Source: Phototrophicus methaneseepsis (GTDB taxonomy: Bacteria; Chloroflexota; Anaerolineae; Aggregatilineales; Phototrophicaceae). From it: a stretch of 64,000 nt of DNA. Each line of letters begins with the position of its first letter. Within the stretch, counting starts at the first letter, position 1. The translations under genes were made by a program, and so were the position numbers. Positions 44,994 through 54,077 of the stretch are shown here, one piece after another. The notes under the pieces are model-generated. The model ran no database searches. It was given only the letters and a program-made list of their open reading frames with translations, and had not been told where the DNA came from. The DNA lies in assembly GCF_015500095.1 (NCBI RefSeq), contig NZ_CP062983.1:806001-870000 (forward strand), written 5' to 3'.

Positions 44994-46850
44994 ATGGAAC
45001 GAAGCCTTACAAACCGGACGTGGTTGTGGTTGGTGCCGCTGCTGCTCTTATGTGCTGTGTTGGCGGCCCGGCTTATCAACACGGATATCTTATTCGTCGA
45101 TGAATATTGGTCGATCCGCAATGCGGGGGGTGCCCGATGGGGGCCGATGTCCCCGGCAGGCATCTGGGAGCAAACCGCCGAGGGCGACCCGGGCGGGATG
45201 GGCGTCCTGTACCATCTGCTGTTGGCGGCCTGGTATGCCTTGGTTGGCGATTCTGTCTTTGCCTTGCGGGCCTTCTCTTTGGTATTTGGCTTGCTATCCG
45301 TGGCATTACTCTATCGACTGGGGCGCGATGCTTTTTCGCCACGCGTGGGCCTGTATGCCGCTGTGCTGATGGCCTTCTCCGCTTTTTTCATTGATTACAT
45401 GCACGAAGGCCGCGCTTATACGTTGATGGCCTTCTTGGTTATCCTGAGCGTCTGGCTGTATGTGCGCGTCAGCCAATCCCACCGCCCACCCTGGTGGGGG
45501 TATCTCGCGCTCGTTCTTTCCATTGCAGCGATGAGCTATACGCATTATGTGGCGCTGGCAGTCGGTGGTTTCTTAGGACTGCTGCATCTGCTGCGGTTCC
45601 GGCCCACAGCGCGCTGGTGGCGAACCCTGGCCGCGCTAATCCTGGGTGCGGTGGCTTTCCTGCCATGGGCTGGCATCACATTAGGCGTGATTCAACGGGG
45701 CGCTGGCGAGACGACGCGCCATGTTACGTCGATGCAATCCGGCCAAGTCGTGGAACAGGTTTTGCACGCTTTTAGCAGCGGCAACATCGGCTTATTGCTG
45801 GTGCTGTTGATCTTCGCTATCGGTGTACAGCGCTTACGGGCGGGCTTTGCCTGGTTATGGTTGATCATCGTGCTGCTGGCGGTGCTGATCGTCAATGCGG
45901 CCATCCCCTTTGTGGTGCATGTGCGTTATTTGATCGTCTTGTGGCCTGCCCTGGCGTTATTGGCAGCGCTCGGCGTTCATCAGTTGGCAGCAATGGGCGT
46001 TAAGCCGCTTGTTGTGCTGTTCGTATGGGTGTTGATGGGCACTTATCAGAGCCAGAATCCGGCCTTCATCAGCGGCCTGTTTGGGCAGATATATCGTGCC
46101 CCGGCGGCAGGTTTCAATCAGGCCATTGATACTGTCGATGTGCTCAAGCAAGAGGGCGATATGCTGCTGGCGCATTTCATGCCGCGCGAGACAGCGCCCT
46201 TTGCCCTATTCCCGATGGGCTACTACTTTGACCGATTAGGCATTCCCTATGACCAGCCAGAACGTATGAATAATTCCTTTGCTGGCGGCGATAATGAATA
46301 TCTGTCTGATGTGAACATCTCTCTGGATGGTGCTCAGGCTGTCTGGCGGCTGACCGTGCCAGAAGTTCCGGTGACAAATCGCAGCGGCGTGGTCGATTTC
46401 GTGCTGCGTTCGCAGTATCTGGCCTGTGGTCGACTGCTTGACCGTGTGGATATCCAGCTCGACCTGTATCAGCAGGTGCCTGATGCTGACCCGACCGCTG
46501 CTTATGAACTGCCAGCAGGCCAACTGAGTGTTTTTTCCACGCGGCCTATTGTGCCCATTGCTGGCAGGCTCTACCCGGCGCTCATCTGGCAGGCTGATGA
46601 GGCTGTGCCACAGCAGACCTATGCCGTCAGCTTACAATTACTCGACGAGGGCGGCCAGCTCGTCCAACAGGCCGATTATCCTTTGCCGGATGCACGCCCA
46701 ACAGCCTGTAACATGACGCCGATATCTATGGCGGGCCTGCCTGCTGGCGATTATGCCCTGTACGCCATCGTCTACGACCGCGTGAGCGGGCTGCGGATGA
46801 ACGTGAATGGCGATGATAAAGTGCTGCTGGCGACGATTGCTCTTGGATGA
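44994..46850 (+). CDS. Glycosyltransferase family 39-like membrane protein
   Basis: About 618 residues with eight to ten membrane helices. VDEYWSIRNAGGARWG sits in the first outer loop where PMT_2/GT39 enzymes place their acidic catalytic residue, and YMHEGRAYTLMAFLVI is the second conserved loop. A soluble C-terminal domain of about 200 residues is predicted outside. It should transfer a sugar from a polyprenyl-phosphate donor. GGAG lies nine bases before the ATG at 44994; a start five codons earlier (44979) lacks a ribosome site. It overlaps the next gene by four bases. Confidence 0.75.
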   Translation: MERSLTNRTWLWLVPLLLLCAVLAARLINTDILFVDEYWSIRNAGGARWGPMSPAGIWEQTAEGDPGGMGVLYHLLLAAWYALVGDSVFALRAFSLVFGLLSVALLYRLGRDAFSPRVGLYAAVLMAFSAFFIDYMHEGRAYTLMAFLVILSVWLYVRVSQSHRPPWWGYLALVLSIAAMSYTHYVALAVGGFLGLLHLLRFRPTARWWRTLAALILGAVAFLPWAGITLGVIQRGAGETTRHVTSMQSGQVVEQVLHAFSSGNIGLLLVLLIFAIGVQRLRAGFAWLWLIIVLLAVLIVNAAIPFVVHVRYLIVLWPALALLAALGVHQLAAMGVKPLVVLFVWVLMGTYQSQNPAFISGLFGQIYRAPAAGFNQAIDTVDVLKQEGDMLLAHFMPRETAPFALFPMGYYFDRLGIPYDQPERMNNSFAGGDNEYLSDVNISLDGAQAVWRLTVPEVPVTNRSGVVDFVLRSQYLACGRLLDRVDIQLDLYQQVPDADPTAAYELPAGQLSVFSTRPIVPIAGRLYPALIWQADEAVPQQTYAVSLQLLDEGGQLVQQADYPLPDARPTACNMTPISMAGLPAGDYALYAIVYDRVSGLRMNVNGDDKVLLATIALG

Positions 46851-47560
46851 GCCTTATGAAATATCAGTATGTCATGGAACGGGAGAATTACGAGGACCTC
46901 GCGGCGGGGCGTGTTTTGATCTCCCATGGTGGGGCAACGTCATTCCCCGTGCGGCTTGCAAGCGAGATTTTCCAGCGGTGTGCAGCCCAACTACAGTTAG
47001 ACCGCCTTCGTCTGTATGATCCGTGTTGTGGCAGCGGCTATCTGCTGACGATATTGGGTTTTTTGCATGGGGACCAGATCAAGAGCCTGCATGGCTCCGA
47101 TGTGGATGCCGCTGCGGTCAGCATTGCTAGTAGCAATCTGGGCCTATTGACGCAAGTGGGTTTGGGTCAACGTCGGCAGGCTATCGCGCAGATGGCACAC
47201 GATTACGGCAAACAATCCCATCAGGATGCCTTACAAAGTGCGGATATGCTGCGTCGGCAGTTACCACAACAGGCTATTAATACGGGGGCATGGGTGGCAG
47301 ATGCCGCTCAGCGGACGATTTGCCAAGGATGTGTGGATCTGCTCATTGCGGATTTGCCTTATGGGCAGTTGGTTACCTGGGCAGGCACTGCCGCCGACCC
47401 GGCCTATGCGCTGTTAGAGGCGCAGTATCTGGTGCTGGGGCCAGGTGGGCTTGCAGCCATTATCAGCGATAAAAAACAGAAGCCTGCTCATCCCGGTTAT
47501 GAGCGTCTTTTAAATGATACGCTGGGTAAACGCCGCATCACCATTTTGCAGAAGACGTGA
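46847..47560 (+). CDS. AviRa-type 23S rRNA methyltransferase
   Basis: 237 residues. ERENYEDLAAGRVLISHGGA and FPVRLASEIFQRC at the N-terminus, the SAM loop YDPCCGSGYLLTILGFLHGD and the catalytic-type IADLPYGQLVTW match the AviRa family. In Streptomyces AviRa methylates a guanine of 23S rRNA (reported as G2535) and gives avilamycin resistance. Here it is coupled to a GT39 gene (ATGA overlap), with no antibiotic pathway nearby, so it may be housekeeping or self-protective. The family assignment rests on my recollection of these motifs. Confidence 0.75.
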   Translation: MSLMKYQYVMERENYEDLAAGRVLISHGGATSFPVRLASEIFQRCAAQLQLDRLRLYDPCCGSGYLLTILGFLHGDQIKSLHGSDVDAAAVSIASSNLGLLTQVGLGQRRQAIAQMAHDYGKQSHQDALQSADMLRRQLPQQAINTGAWVADAAQRTICQGCVDLLIADLPYGQLVTWAGTAADPAYALLEAQYLVLGPGGLAAIISDKKQKPAHPGYERLLNDTLGKRRITILQKT

Positions 47561-47563
47561 ATT

Positions 47564-48088
47564 TTAGTTATGGGCGGGTTCTTCTTCGATCCAGTAGCGG
47601 CGTGTGAGCGTGGGACGGCCATTGTCGACCTTATCTTGCAGGATGCCGCCGTTGGCTTCGATGATGCGCTGTGAGCCGATGTTGTCATCATCACAGGTGA
47701 TGAGAATGCGCCCAATGCCGAGTTTGCGCGCTTCCACAATCGCAAGGCTGCACATCAGCTTGCCGTAGCCTCTGCGGCGCATCGTCGGGCGGATTTCATA
47801 GCCGATGTGCCCACCGAACTTCTCCAGGGCAGCGTTAAGTTCATGGCGGATGCTGGTGCGTCCGGCATACCGCCCATCCGCGATGAGCCAATAAGTTGTC
47901 TGGGTGACAAAGCCCGCTGGCGGGTCGCTTTCCAAGTCCACCAAATTCGCGATGTATTCATCGAAATTGTTGACAAGGATATTGGGCTTCCATCCATGCC
48001 ACTGGCCTTCCGCGATGAACTCACGGGCAGCAGCGATAAAGCTGTCTTTATAAAGGGTGCTGGGACGCGCCAGGAAGGGTTCGGTCAT
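47564..48088 (-). CDS. GNAT N-acetyltransferase
   Basis: 174 residues of the YedL/Acetyltransf type: DGRYAGRTSIRHELNAALEK, then HIGYEIRPTMRRRGYGKLMC where RRRGYG is the acetyl-CoA loop, and ILITCDDDNIGSQRIIEANG. The last motif (N-x-x-S-x-x-I-I-E-x-N-G) is typical of a common GNAT group annotated as predicted acetyltransferases acting on unknown small molecules. Convergent with the AviRa-type gene, with only three bases between the stops. Confidence 0.85.
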   Translation of the reverse strand: MTEPFLARPSTLYKDSFIAAAREFIAEGQWHGWKPNILVNNFDEYIANLVDLESDPPAGFVTQTTYWLIADGRYAGRTSIRHELNAALEKFGGHIGYEIRPTMRRRGYGKLMCSLAIVEARKLGIGRILITCDDDNIGSQRIIEANGGILQDKVDNGRPTLTRRYWIEEEPAHN

Positions 48089-48130
48089 GCGCTTGTTTCG
48101 TTCGGGTCAGGTGGCTAAGTCAGGACGCAA

Positions 48131-48781
48131 TCAGACTAAGAATAAGGCCAATAGGAACTGTGCAATCATCGGCACAGCCACGGCGACGGTGGCATTGCGT
48201 GCATCGAGATCATAGACAGCGCGTACAGCCAACCACATCAGGTAAAGTTGGTAGACAGTGACGAAAAGGCCAAACACACCTAAAACAGGGATCAGCATGA
48301 AGAAAATGCTGATGATGTTCAGCGGGGCATAAATAGCGCCAACCGTGTATGCGATTTCCCGAAAAGGTGCCTGAGACTTAGGTGGGAATTGGCGGGCAAT
48401 CCCATGCATGATGCCAATCATCCCTAAGAAGATCAATAGGGCGAAAATGCTCGCCACAGGGACGGCAAACAGCATCGCACCACGTAAGGCCCCCTCTACA
48501 TCCATACCTGTGAACTCTGGTGCGCTGGTGAGTGCTCCCATAAGTTCCGGGTCTGAGATGATGGAAATCATAAAAGCGCCGCTCGTCGCCAGAGCGCCCA
48601 GGTAAACCCAGATGAGCGCACGCCGTACCGTTGCCTGAGGGTCATTCAGGATTTCTTTGAAAGTTGCCACGGAAGGCTTTGTCAGGACAGCCGTCCAGAC
48701 TTCCGCCCAGCTATAACGCGCGGGCTGCGGTGGCTTCGGCTTTTGGGGTTCAGGTCGCTGAGGATGAACAGGCTCTTGCAT
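48131..48781 (-). CDS. Yip1-family membrane protein
   Basis: 216 residues. A Pro/Lys/Gln-rich cytoplasmic N-terminus (HPQRPEPQKPKPPQPARYSW) precedes PSVATFKEILNDPQATVRRA and about five membrane helices. The layout (TFKEIL...P, then helix, then GG/PL-rich TM) is that of Yip1/YIPF domain proteins found in many bacteria with unknown function. It is monocistronic. Confidence 0.7.
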   Translation of the reverse strand: MQEPVHPQRPEPQKPKPPQPARYSWAEVWTAVLTKPSVATFKEILNDPQATVRRALIWVYLGALATSGAFMISIISDPELMGALTSAPEFTGMDVEGALRGAMLFAVPVASIFALLIFLGMIGIMHGIARQFPPKSQAPFREIAYTVGAIYAPLNIISIFFMLIPVLGVFGLFVTVYQLYLMWLAVRAVYDLDARNATVAVAVPMIAQFLLALFLV

Positions 48782-48887
48782 GATGGCTCACTTCTGGCGT
48801 GGTTGTGTTAGGTACAGGCGCTTATGTATCCTTGTTGCCTTCAGTTTACATGAAGCATATATGACCGGGCAAGGTGAAGCGGACCTA

Positions 48888-49931
48888 TTAACCACCAATG
48901 TAATACATCTCTACTTTATCGCGCGTATTCGCCAGGGCGGTGCGCTCCTCACTGTAACGGTCGATGCGGCTGCCCCATGTATCGCGGATGATTTGTTCGA
49001 TTTCGTCGTCGCTTGCGCCATCACGTAGGGGTGTTTTCAGGTCTGTGCCTGCTGCGGCGAATAAACATGTGAAGATTTGCCCCTCCGGCGAGAGCCGCAT
49101 ACGGGAGCAGTTGCCACAGAAAGGCTGCGTGACGGAAGCGATAATGCCAATTTCACCAGCGCCATCTGCATACGCAAAGCGGAGGGCGGTTTCGCTTTTA
49201 TAATTGCGAGGGACGCGCTCCAAGGGGAACGCATCATGAATACGTTCAGCAATTTCTTTGGCGGGCACGACGTCATCGAGCTTCCAGCCATTCATAGTGC
49301 CAACGTCCATATACTCGATGAAGCGCAAAATGTGGCCTTCATCGCGGCACCAGCGGGCTACATCGACCATGGTATGGTCGTTGATGCCACGCTGCACCAC
49401 CATATTGATTTTTATCTGGTCAAAGCCGACGTTCTGCGCGGCTTTAATGCCTGCCAACACCTGGTCGACATCCGCCCGCCCGCCGTTCATCGCCCGGAAA
49501 ACGTCATTGTCGAGGCTGTCCAGGCTGATTGTCAGCCGCCTGAGGCCAGCATCTTTCAGTTGTTGAGCCTTTTTGCCCAGCAAGAAAGCATTGGTCGTCA
49601 TGGCTAAATCTTCTACGCCATCTAGCTGGCTGAGCTGGGCGACGAGCACCTCAATATCCTGGCGGACCAGGGGTTCGCCCCCTGTCAGGCGCAGCTTGAC
49701 TGCACCGAGACGCAAGATAACCTTGACCAGCCGTGTGATCTCTTCGTAAGTCAGCAACTTTTCTCGCTGCAAAAATTGAAATCGCTCGTGGAAGATTTCC
49801 GCAGGCATACAGTAGCTACAGCGGAAGTTGCAGCGATCCGTCACTGAAATTCGCAGATCACGCAGAGGCCGATTAAATGTGTCTTGGATAGGCAGCACCG
49901 TTTCGGTAGGTTTCATTTGGATGGTATCCAT
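48888..49931 (-). CDS. moaA: GTP 3',8-cyclase (molybdenum cofactor biosynthesis)
   Basis: Radical SAM enzyme that converts GTP to 3',8-cyclo-GTP, the first step of molybdopterin synthesis. From the start MDTIQMKP (49931), the radical SAM cluster cysteines are Cys34, Cys38 and Cys41 in CNFRCSYC. The second, substrate-binding 4Fe-4S cluster is in FCGNCSRMRLSPEGQIFTC. The C-terminus ends in -Gly-Gly, which activates the enzyme. The frame is open for 17 codons more, to a TTG without ribosome site, so I use the ATG. No other moa gene is adjacent. Confidence 0.95.
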   Translation of the reverse strand: MDTIQMKPTETVLPIQDTFNRPLRDLRISVTDRCNFRCSYCMPAEIFHERFQFLQREKLLTYEEITRLVKVILRLGAVKLRLTGGEPLVRQDIEVLVAQLSQLDGVEDLAMTTNAFLLGKKAQQLKDAGLRRLTISLDSLDNDVFRAMNGGRADVDQVLAGIKAAQNVGFDQIKINMVVQRGINDHTMVDVARWCRDEGHILRFIEYMDVGTMNGWKLDDVVPAKEIAERIHDAFPLERVPRNYKSETALRFAYADGAGEIGIIASVTQPFCGNCSRMRLSPEGQIFTCLFAAAGTDLKTPLRDGASDDEIEQIIRDTWGSRIDRYSEERTALANTRDKVEMYYIGG

Positions 49932-50017
49932 CAACTGCACGACAGGGAGACTTACACTATATAGACGTAGTTTAGCAGGCAAATCTTAATTTTTTGATGA
50001 GATGAGATCAAAAGGCT

Positions 50018-50695
50018 CTATGTTTGGCTGAGCGAGCGCTGCCGAATAACCTGTTCAACCACATCCGCTACATGTAAGCCTTCTAAGGTCGGGACGGTCA
50101 AATCGGCTTCTTCCAGCCCGGTGCTGCCAATGCCGACAGAGGCACAACCCGCGATATGAGCGGCTTCAATGCCAGCTCGGGCATCTTCAAAGACGATGAC
50201 TTCGCGCATGGGGACGCGCAGTGCGCCCGCTACCCAGATGAACACATCCGGCGAAGGCTTTGCATTCGCCACCGTATAGGCATCACCCACCACTTCGAAT
50301 AGATGGTTCAGCCCCAGTTTTTTAATGACAGCCTTGGCGTTACGGCTAGAAGAAGCGACCCCAAGCTTATAGTCCGTTGTCGTCCGTGCTTCCTCGATGA
50401 AAGCCATAATGCCCGGCATCAGGTCTGCCGTGGAGAGATTTTCCAGATAAGGTTTGAAGTATTCATTTTTGCGGTGCATCCACTCGACCATGGCTTCTTC
50501 TGAAAGTGAGAGGTCTTTCATCTTCATCAGTCGCAGCAGGCTCTCCCTACGGGAGACGCCCAGCATGGTCATGTTGTCCTCCCGGCTGAAAGGTAACCCT
50601 TCTTCATCGGTAACACGCTTCCAGGAGAGGTAATGATATTCAGCGGTATCTGTGATGACGCCATCCAGATCAAAGACAAGTGCACGGACTTCCAA
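50018..50695 (-). CDS. HAD hydrolase, beta-phosphoglucomutase-like
   Basis: About 226 residues. Nucleophile and acid are Asp9 and Asp11 in FDLDGVITDTAEYHYLSWKR, the cap carries the MLGVSRRESL signature, and SSSRNA, AKPSPDVFI and FEDARAGIEAAH complete the HAD motifs. This is the maltose-phosphorylase-type beta-phosphoglucomutase group. The start is best read as TTG at 50695: AGGAAGG lies eight bases upstream and the protein then begins with the family's usual EVRALVFDLDG. The longer ATG reading to 50743 adds residues foreign to the family. Four operator-like repeats lie upstream. Confidence 0.88.
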   Translation of the reverse strand: MEVRALVFDLDGVITDTAEYHYLSWKRVTDEEGLPFSREDNMTMLGVSRRESLLRLMKMKDLSLSEEAMVEWMHRKNEYFKPYLENLSTADLMPGIMAFIEEARTTTDYKLGVASSSRNAKAVIKKLGLNHLFEVVGDAYTVANAKPSPDVFIWVAGALRVPMREVIVFEDARAGIEAAHIAGCASVGIGSTGLEEADLTVPTLEGLHVADVVEQVIRQRSLSQT

Positions 50696-50716
50696 GCGGT
50701 GTTCCTTCCTCAGATA

Positions 50717-50779
50717 TGTGTTGAACAGCGCTACTGAACACAAACAGATTCAACACCATTTAAACAATGATGTGTTCAG
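50717..50779. promoter_or_regulatory. Cluster of GTGTTCAR-type repeats upstream of the phosphomutase
   Basis: Four related sites in 63 bases: TGTGTTGAACAG (50717-50728), CTGAACACA (50734-50742), TTCAACACC (50749-50757) and TGTGTTCAG (50771-50779). They alternate in orientation and the second and fourth are exact reverse complements. The cluster covers the expected promoter, so repression or activation by a sugar-responsive regulator is plausible. Confidence 0.5.
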
Positions 50780-50835
50780 TATACTCAGCCCATGCCCCTC
50801 GTTAAAGATAAGGTCCGGTTAAGGCTTTCTAAGTG

Positions 50836-51660
50836 CTATACCCCGCTGAAAGCAGAAAAACCCCCATCAACGGGCACAATGATGCCTGTGATGAAGGTGG
50901 CCGCACTGGATGCCAGCCAGATCGCTGTGCCAACCAGTTCATCCGGCTCGCCAAAGCGGCTCATAGGGGTGTTGTCGATGATGAGCTGACCCCGTGCGGT
51001 ATGGGTGCCATCCGGGTTAAGTAGGAAATCCCGGTTTTGCTCTCCGATGAAAAAGCCGGGGGCAATGGCATTGACGCGGATACCTTCGCCGTACTTTTGG
51101 GCCATCTCAACAGCCAACCACCGCGTGAAATTATCAATCGCGGCCTTGGCGTTGCCATAGCCGAGCACGCGCGTAATCGCTTGTTCAGCCGCCATTGAGG
51201 AGATGTTGATAATGGACCCGCTACCCTGTTCTGCCATGACTTCGCCAAAGACCTGGCTTGGTAGCAGCGTCCCATGCAGGTTTAGCTTCACAACTTGGTC
51301 AAAGGCATCTTCTTGCATGTTGAAGAAAGTCACATCGTTGAAGATCGTCGCGCCGGACATATTGCCGCCTGCGGCATTGACGAGCACATCAATCCGGCCC
51401 CATGCGCCCATGATTGTTTCTCTGGCGGCGATCAGCGTCTCTTTATCGAGCACATCTGCCGGGAGCGGCAGCGCGCGGCCTCCGTCGGCGGTGATGCTAT
51501 CCGCGACAGACTGCGCGACTTCGGCCCGTCGCCCCAGAATGCCGACACTGGCCCCGGCAGCCGCCAGCCCATGGGCCATGGCCCCACCGAGCACGCCCGT
51601 CCCGCCCGTTACAATGGCGACTTTGCCTTCTAAAGAAAACAGATCCAATGCATTGTTCAT
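50836..51660 (-). CDS. SDR-family oxidoreductase, D-mannonate/fructuronate-type
   Basis: About 274 residues from MNNALDLF (51660). The NAD-binding motif is TGGTGVLGGAMA (18-29), the structural motif is NAAGG, and the catalytic Ser and Tyr-Lys are in INISSMAAE and YGNAK. MNNALDLFSLEGKVAIVTGG and VNAIAPGFFIGEQNRDFLLN closely match the SDR group that includes D-mannonate oxidoreductase (fructuronate reductase) of uronate catabolism. That substrate is an inference; no uxuA is in view. The gene runs toward the phosphomutase gene but the 55-140 base gap and repeats argue for separate promoters. Confidence 0.8.
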   Translation of the reverse strand: MNNALDLFSLEGKVAIVTGGTGVLGGAMAHGLAAAGASVGILGRRAEVAQSVADSITADGGRALPLPADVLDKETLIAARETIMGAWGRIDVLVNAAGGNMSGATIFNDVTFFNMQEDAFDQVVKLNLHGTLLPSQVFGEVMAEQGSGSIINISSMAAEQAITRVLGYGNAKAAIDNFTRWLAVEMAQKYGEGIRVNAIAPGFFIGEQNRDFLLNPDGTHTARGQLIIDNTPMSRFGEPDELVGTAIWLASSAATFITGIIVPVDGGFSAFSGV

Positions 51661-51775
51661 AAAAAAACATCTTTCTGATTTTTGAAGTAGCGGCCACAGG
51701 GGCTTATTGCAAAGCCCCTGCATCGCTAGAAACTCTATTTAAATACGTCTTATTTGCGGTGTGTCCGTGCGTGGT

Positions 51776-52015
51776 TTAGTCGTCGTCCTCATCATCATCG
51801 TATTCGATGGGGAAGGCCGTCACAACGCGATCTGCACGGATGAGGACCGGAATATGGGTTGCGTTGGCAATGCTGACGAGCTGGCCTTCACTCGCAGTGA
51901 GGGCTGAAAGCGCATCCTGGGCTTGCTGCTCGCTGCTGAAGGTCATATCGACGTAAGCCGGTTCTTCTGTGGGGACGTCCAGCAAAAAGCGCACATAGAT
52001 TGTAGATTGGGGCAT
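51776..52015 (-). CDS. Small acidic-tailed hypothetical protein
   Basis: 79 residues with an alternating strand/helix plan: STIYVRFLLDVPTEEPAYVD, FSSEQQAQDALSALTASEGQ, HIPVLIRADRVVTAFPIEY, then a run of Asp/Glu. It looks like a small alpha-beta sandwich. No family recognised. A weak GGGAG precedes the ATG. It may be co-transcribed with neither neighbour, since gaps of about 100 bases lie on both sides. Confidence 0.6.
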   Translation of the reverse strand: MPQSTIYVRFLLDVPTEEPAYVDMTFSSEQQAQDALSALTASEGQLVSIANATHIPVLIRADRVVTAFPIEYDDDEDDD

Positions 52016-52112
52016 ATCGGTTCTCCCTGAGTGTGCTTGTGGTTTGTAAGCCCATCATACAGTATCCTGCGCATGGAAACAGGTCCCACACGGTCTTTCT
52101 GTCTTCGCTCTA

Positions 52113-52931
52113 TTAGCCGCTATGCGCTGCCAGGAATGGTAAAATCGCCGCTAAATAAGCGTCTGTTTTGTCGCAGCGGATCTGATGGCCGACGTCATCA
52201 ATGGTGACAAGTTCAACAGTGGGCCACATCTCAACCACTTCCTGCACCAGGGGGCGCGGCGCGACGCTGCCTAATTCCGGATTGCCGACCAGCAGCAGCC
52301 CATCACACTGGATTTTAGGTATCCATTCGCGCCAATGAGGCGGCGCGCCCCAATCCATCAGATCAAAAACTGTCGGATCAAGATCATAACGGGCATCGAC
52401 TCGCGTTTCGTAATCAACCTGGCTCCAGTTAGGGAAGACCTGTGTCCGGTATAGTTCGACGAGTTGTTCACGCGGCAGTGCCGTCGATTGCAGATGGCCG
52501 GCTTTCCACTCGCTGAAATCCGTTTTGGCAAGTGCGTCTGATAGGGGTGGGTCTTCTGCGACGATAGCGCGCATATGGTCAGGGTGGAAGGCGGCAGCGA
52601 TCAATACGGTGGCTGCGCCCATGCTATGCCCGATGCAAATAGGCTTATCGAGCGCCAACGCGTCGATCACACCTGCCAAGTCGTCGGATAGATCGAACAG
52701 CGTATAGGGACTATCAATGCGCGCAGAGGCCCCATGCCCACGAGAATCATAGGCTATGACGTCGTAAGTCGGTGCTAGCGTGTCTATGAGAGACTTCATT
52801 GAGAGGGCACTATCAGAATAGCCATGGACCAGCACAACCTGCGGTTTGTCGCCACCTGTGCGATAAGCCCGCAGCGTGCGGCCCTGTACATCAAGGTCAT
52901 ATGCCGTATATCCAGCGGCAAAGTCGGTCAT
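52113..52931 (-). CDS. Alpha/beta-fold hydrolase
   Basis: About 272 residues from MTDFAAGY (52931), which has AGGAG seven bases upstream. Oxyanion motif VLVHGYSD, nucleophile Ser103 in GHSMG, an acidic residue in the LLVGNPELG region, and catalytic His in TIDDVGHQI are all in order. The typical SRGHGASARID motif follows the second strand. The fold is certain; the substrate (ester, lactone, epoxide or haloacid) is not. No signal peptide, so cytoplasmic. Confidence 0.9.
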   Translation of the reverse strand: MTDFAAGYTAYDLDVQGRTLRAYRTGGDKPQVVLVHGYSDSALSMKSLIDTLAPTYDVIAYDSRGHGASARIDSPYTLFDLSDDLAGVIDALALDKPICIGHSMGAATVLIAAAFHPDHMRAIVAEDPPLSDALAKTDFSEWKAGHLQSTALPREQLVELYRTQVFPNWSQVDYETRVDARYDLDPTVFDLMDWGAPPHWREWIPKIQCDGLLLVGNPELGSVAPRPLVQEVVEMWPTVELVTIDDVGHQIRCDKTDAYLAAILPFLAAHSG

Positions 52932-53040
52932 GCGTATGCTCCTGGGGATGTTTTCCATCATATTGCCGACTATACCGCAATTCGGTGTTATCTGGGGCAG
53001 TCCATGGGCAAAATATGGCAGTTTGCACGAATGACTTTAC

Positions 53041-53751
53041 TCAGAACAGATCGACAATGCCTATCAGGCCGCGCTGCCCGCGGATCGCTTTTGCGCGCTG
53101 TTCTGCGTTGGCGGTATATACTTTCTTGAGATGTGTTTTTTGCTCAGGTGCTGCGATCAGATAAGCGACGGATTGCTCCCATACCTGGTGGCGCCAGCGG
53201 TTAATCAAGATTTTGATTGTCCATTCATCCAATCGCCCAAAGACATCATCAACCACGCGCATCAAGCGACTGTGTTCTTCGACCACCTGGTCCTGTACGG
53301 CGTCCAGCGTCGCACCAATAATATCGTTCACATGGAAGAAGTCGCGGCGGCGGGCTTCGCGTTGTTCATTGCTGAGCATGTCCCATTCATCCTGAATACA
53401 ATCTGCCAGGGCGAAGATGAGGTCATAGCAGATATGTGCATTCACGCCGAGCAGCAGATTTTGCAGCACATGGGCGTCTTTGCGCCCCGCTACCTCGAAG
53501 GCATAGGCCCATACCGGAGAGGCTATCAGGTCTTCGTGGTGCTTAATCGCATTGAAATAATAAGCGGCAAAGCCATGTGTCAGCACGCTGACCCAAGGGC
53601 CATCTTCGAAATCGCCTGTATCAATGGCGACCATCATATTGCGTGTCATCATCAGATAGCATTGTAGAAAGATAGCACGGTCATCGTCGCTGGCTTGCCA
53701 TGCCTGGACTTGCGATTGCATTTGTTCAATGAGGTTGGGTGTGTCGATCAT
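53041..53751 (-). CDS. DUF5995-family protein
   Basis: About 236 residues, all helical. WVSVLTHGFAAYYFNAIKHH and LQNLLLGVNAHICYDLIFAL and DFFHVNDIIGATLDAVQDQV are the family's conserved helices, with several His and Asp residues that could bind metal. DUF5995 is an uncharacterised bacterial family, and I know no tested function. The start MIDTPNL (53751) has AAGGA nine bases upstream; 19 further codons are open. Confidence 0.75.
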   Translation of the reverse strand: MIDTPNLIEQMQSQVQAWQASDDDRAIFLQCYLMMTRNMMVAIDTGDFEDGPWVSVLTHGFAAYYFNAIKHHEDLIASPVWAYAFEVAGRKDAHVLQNLLLGVNAHICYDLIFALADCIQDEWDMLSNEQREARRRDFFHVNDIIGATLDAVQDQVVEEHSRLMRVVDDVFGRLDEWTIKILINRWRHQVWEQSVAYLIAAPEQKTHLKKVYTANAEQRAKAIRGQRGLIGIVDLF

Positions 53752-53903
53752 GTTTAGGCTTCCTTGGGTGCGTATATAACACACTGTAATAGAACGGCAG
53801 GCACCCATGCAAAGAAACGAGCGATTTTTTTATAACATTTCAACGAGATAGCTACCTCTATCTGAAAAGACAGCGCATATATCAGTCAATCATTCGTAAA
53901 AAC

Positions 53904-53931
53904 TTGAACTATTTTATTTATAAGTTATGCT
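53904..53931 (+). promoter_or_regulatory. Candidate promoter for the low-G+C gene pair
   Basis: TTGAAC (53904-53909), a 16-base spacer and TATGCT (53926-53931) lie in an A+T-rich stretch 147 bases before the GTG at 54078. Both hexamers match the housekeeping consensus in four of six positions. The 320-base gap holds no other feature that I can support. Confidence 0.35.
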
Positions 53932-54077
53932 AATGGATTGTGTGTAGTGCTCTTTGAAGAAGGTTTACATTTAATCTAGTGCAAGTTGAGATGAACTATA
54001 CACATGGGGTATGGAGTTTGTATTTATGGACGCAGGGGGAGTTCTTCTCTGTGACGTGGCGTTAGGCGGAGGTGTCA

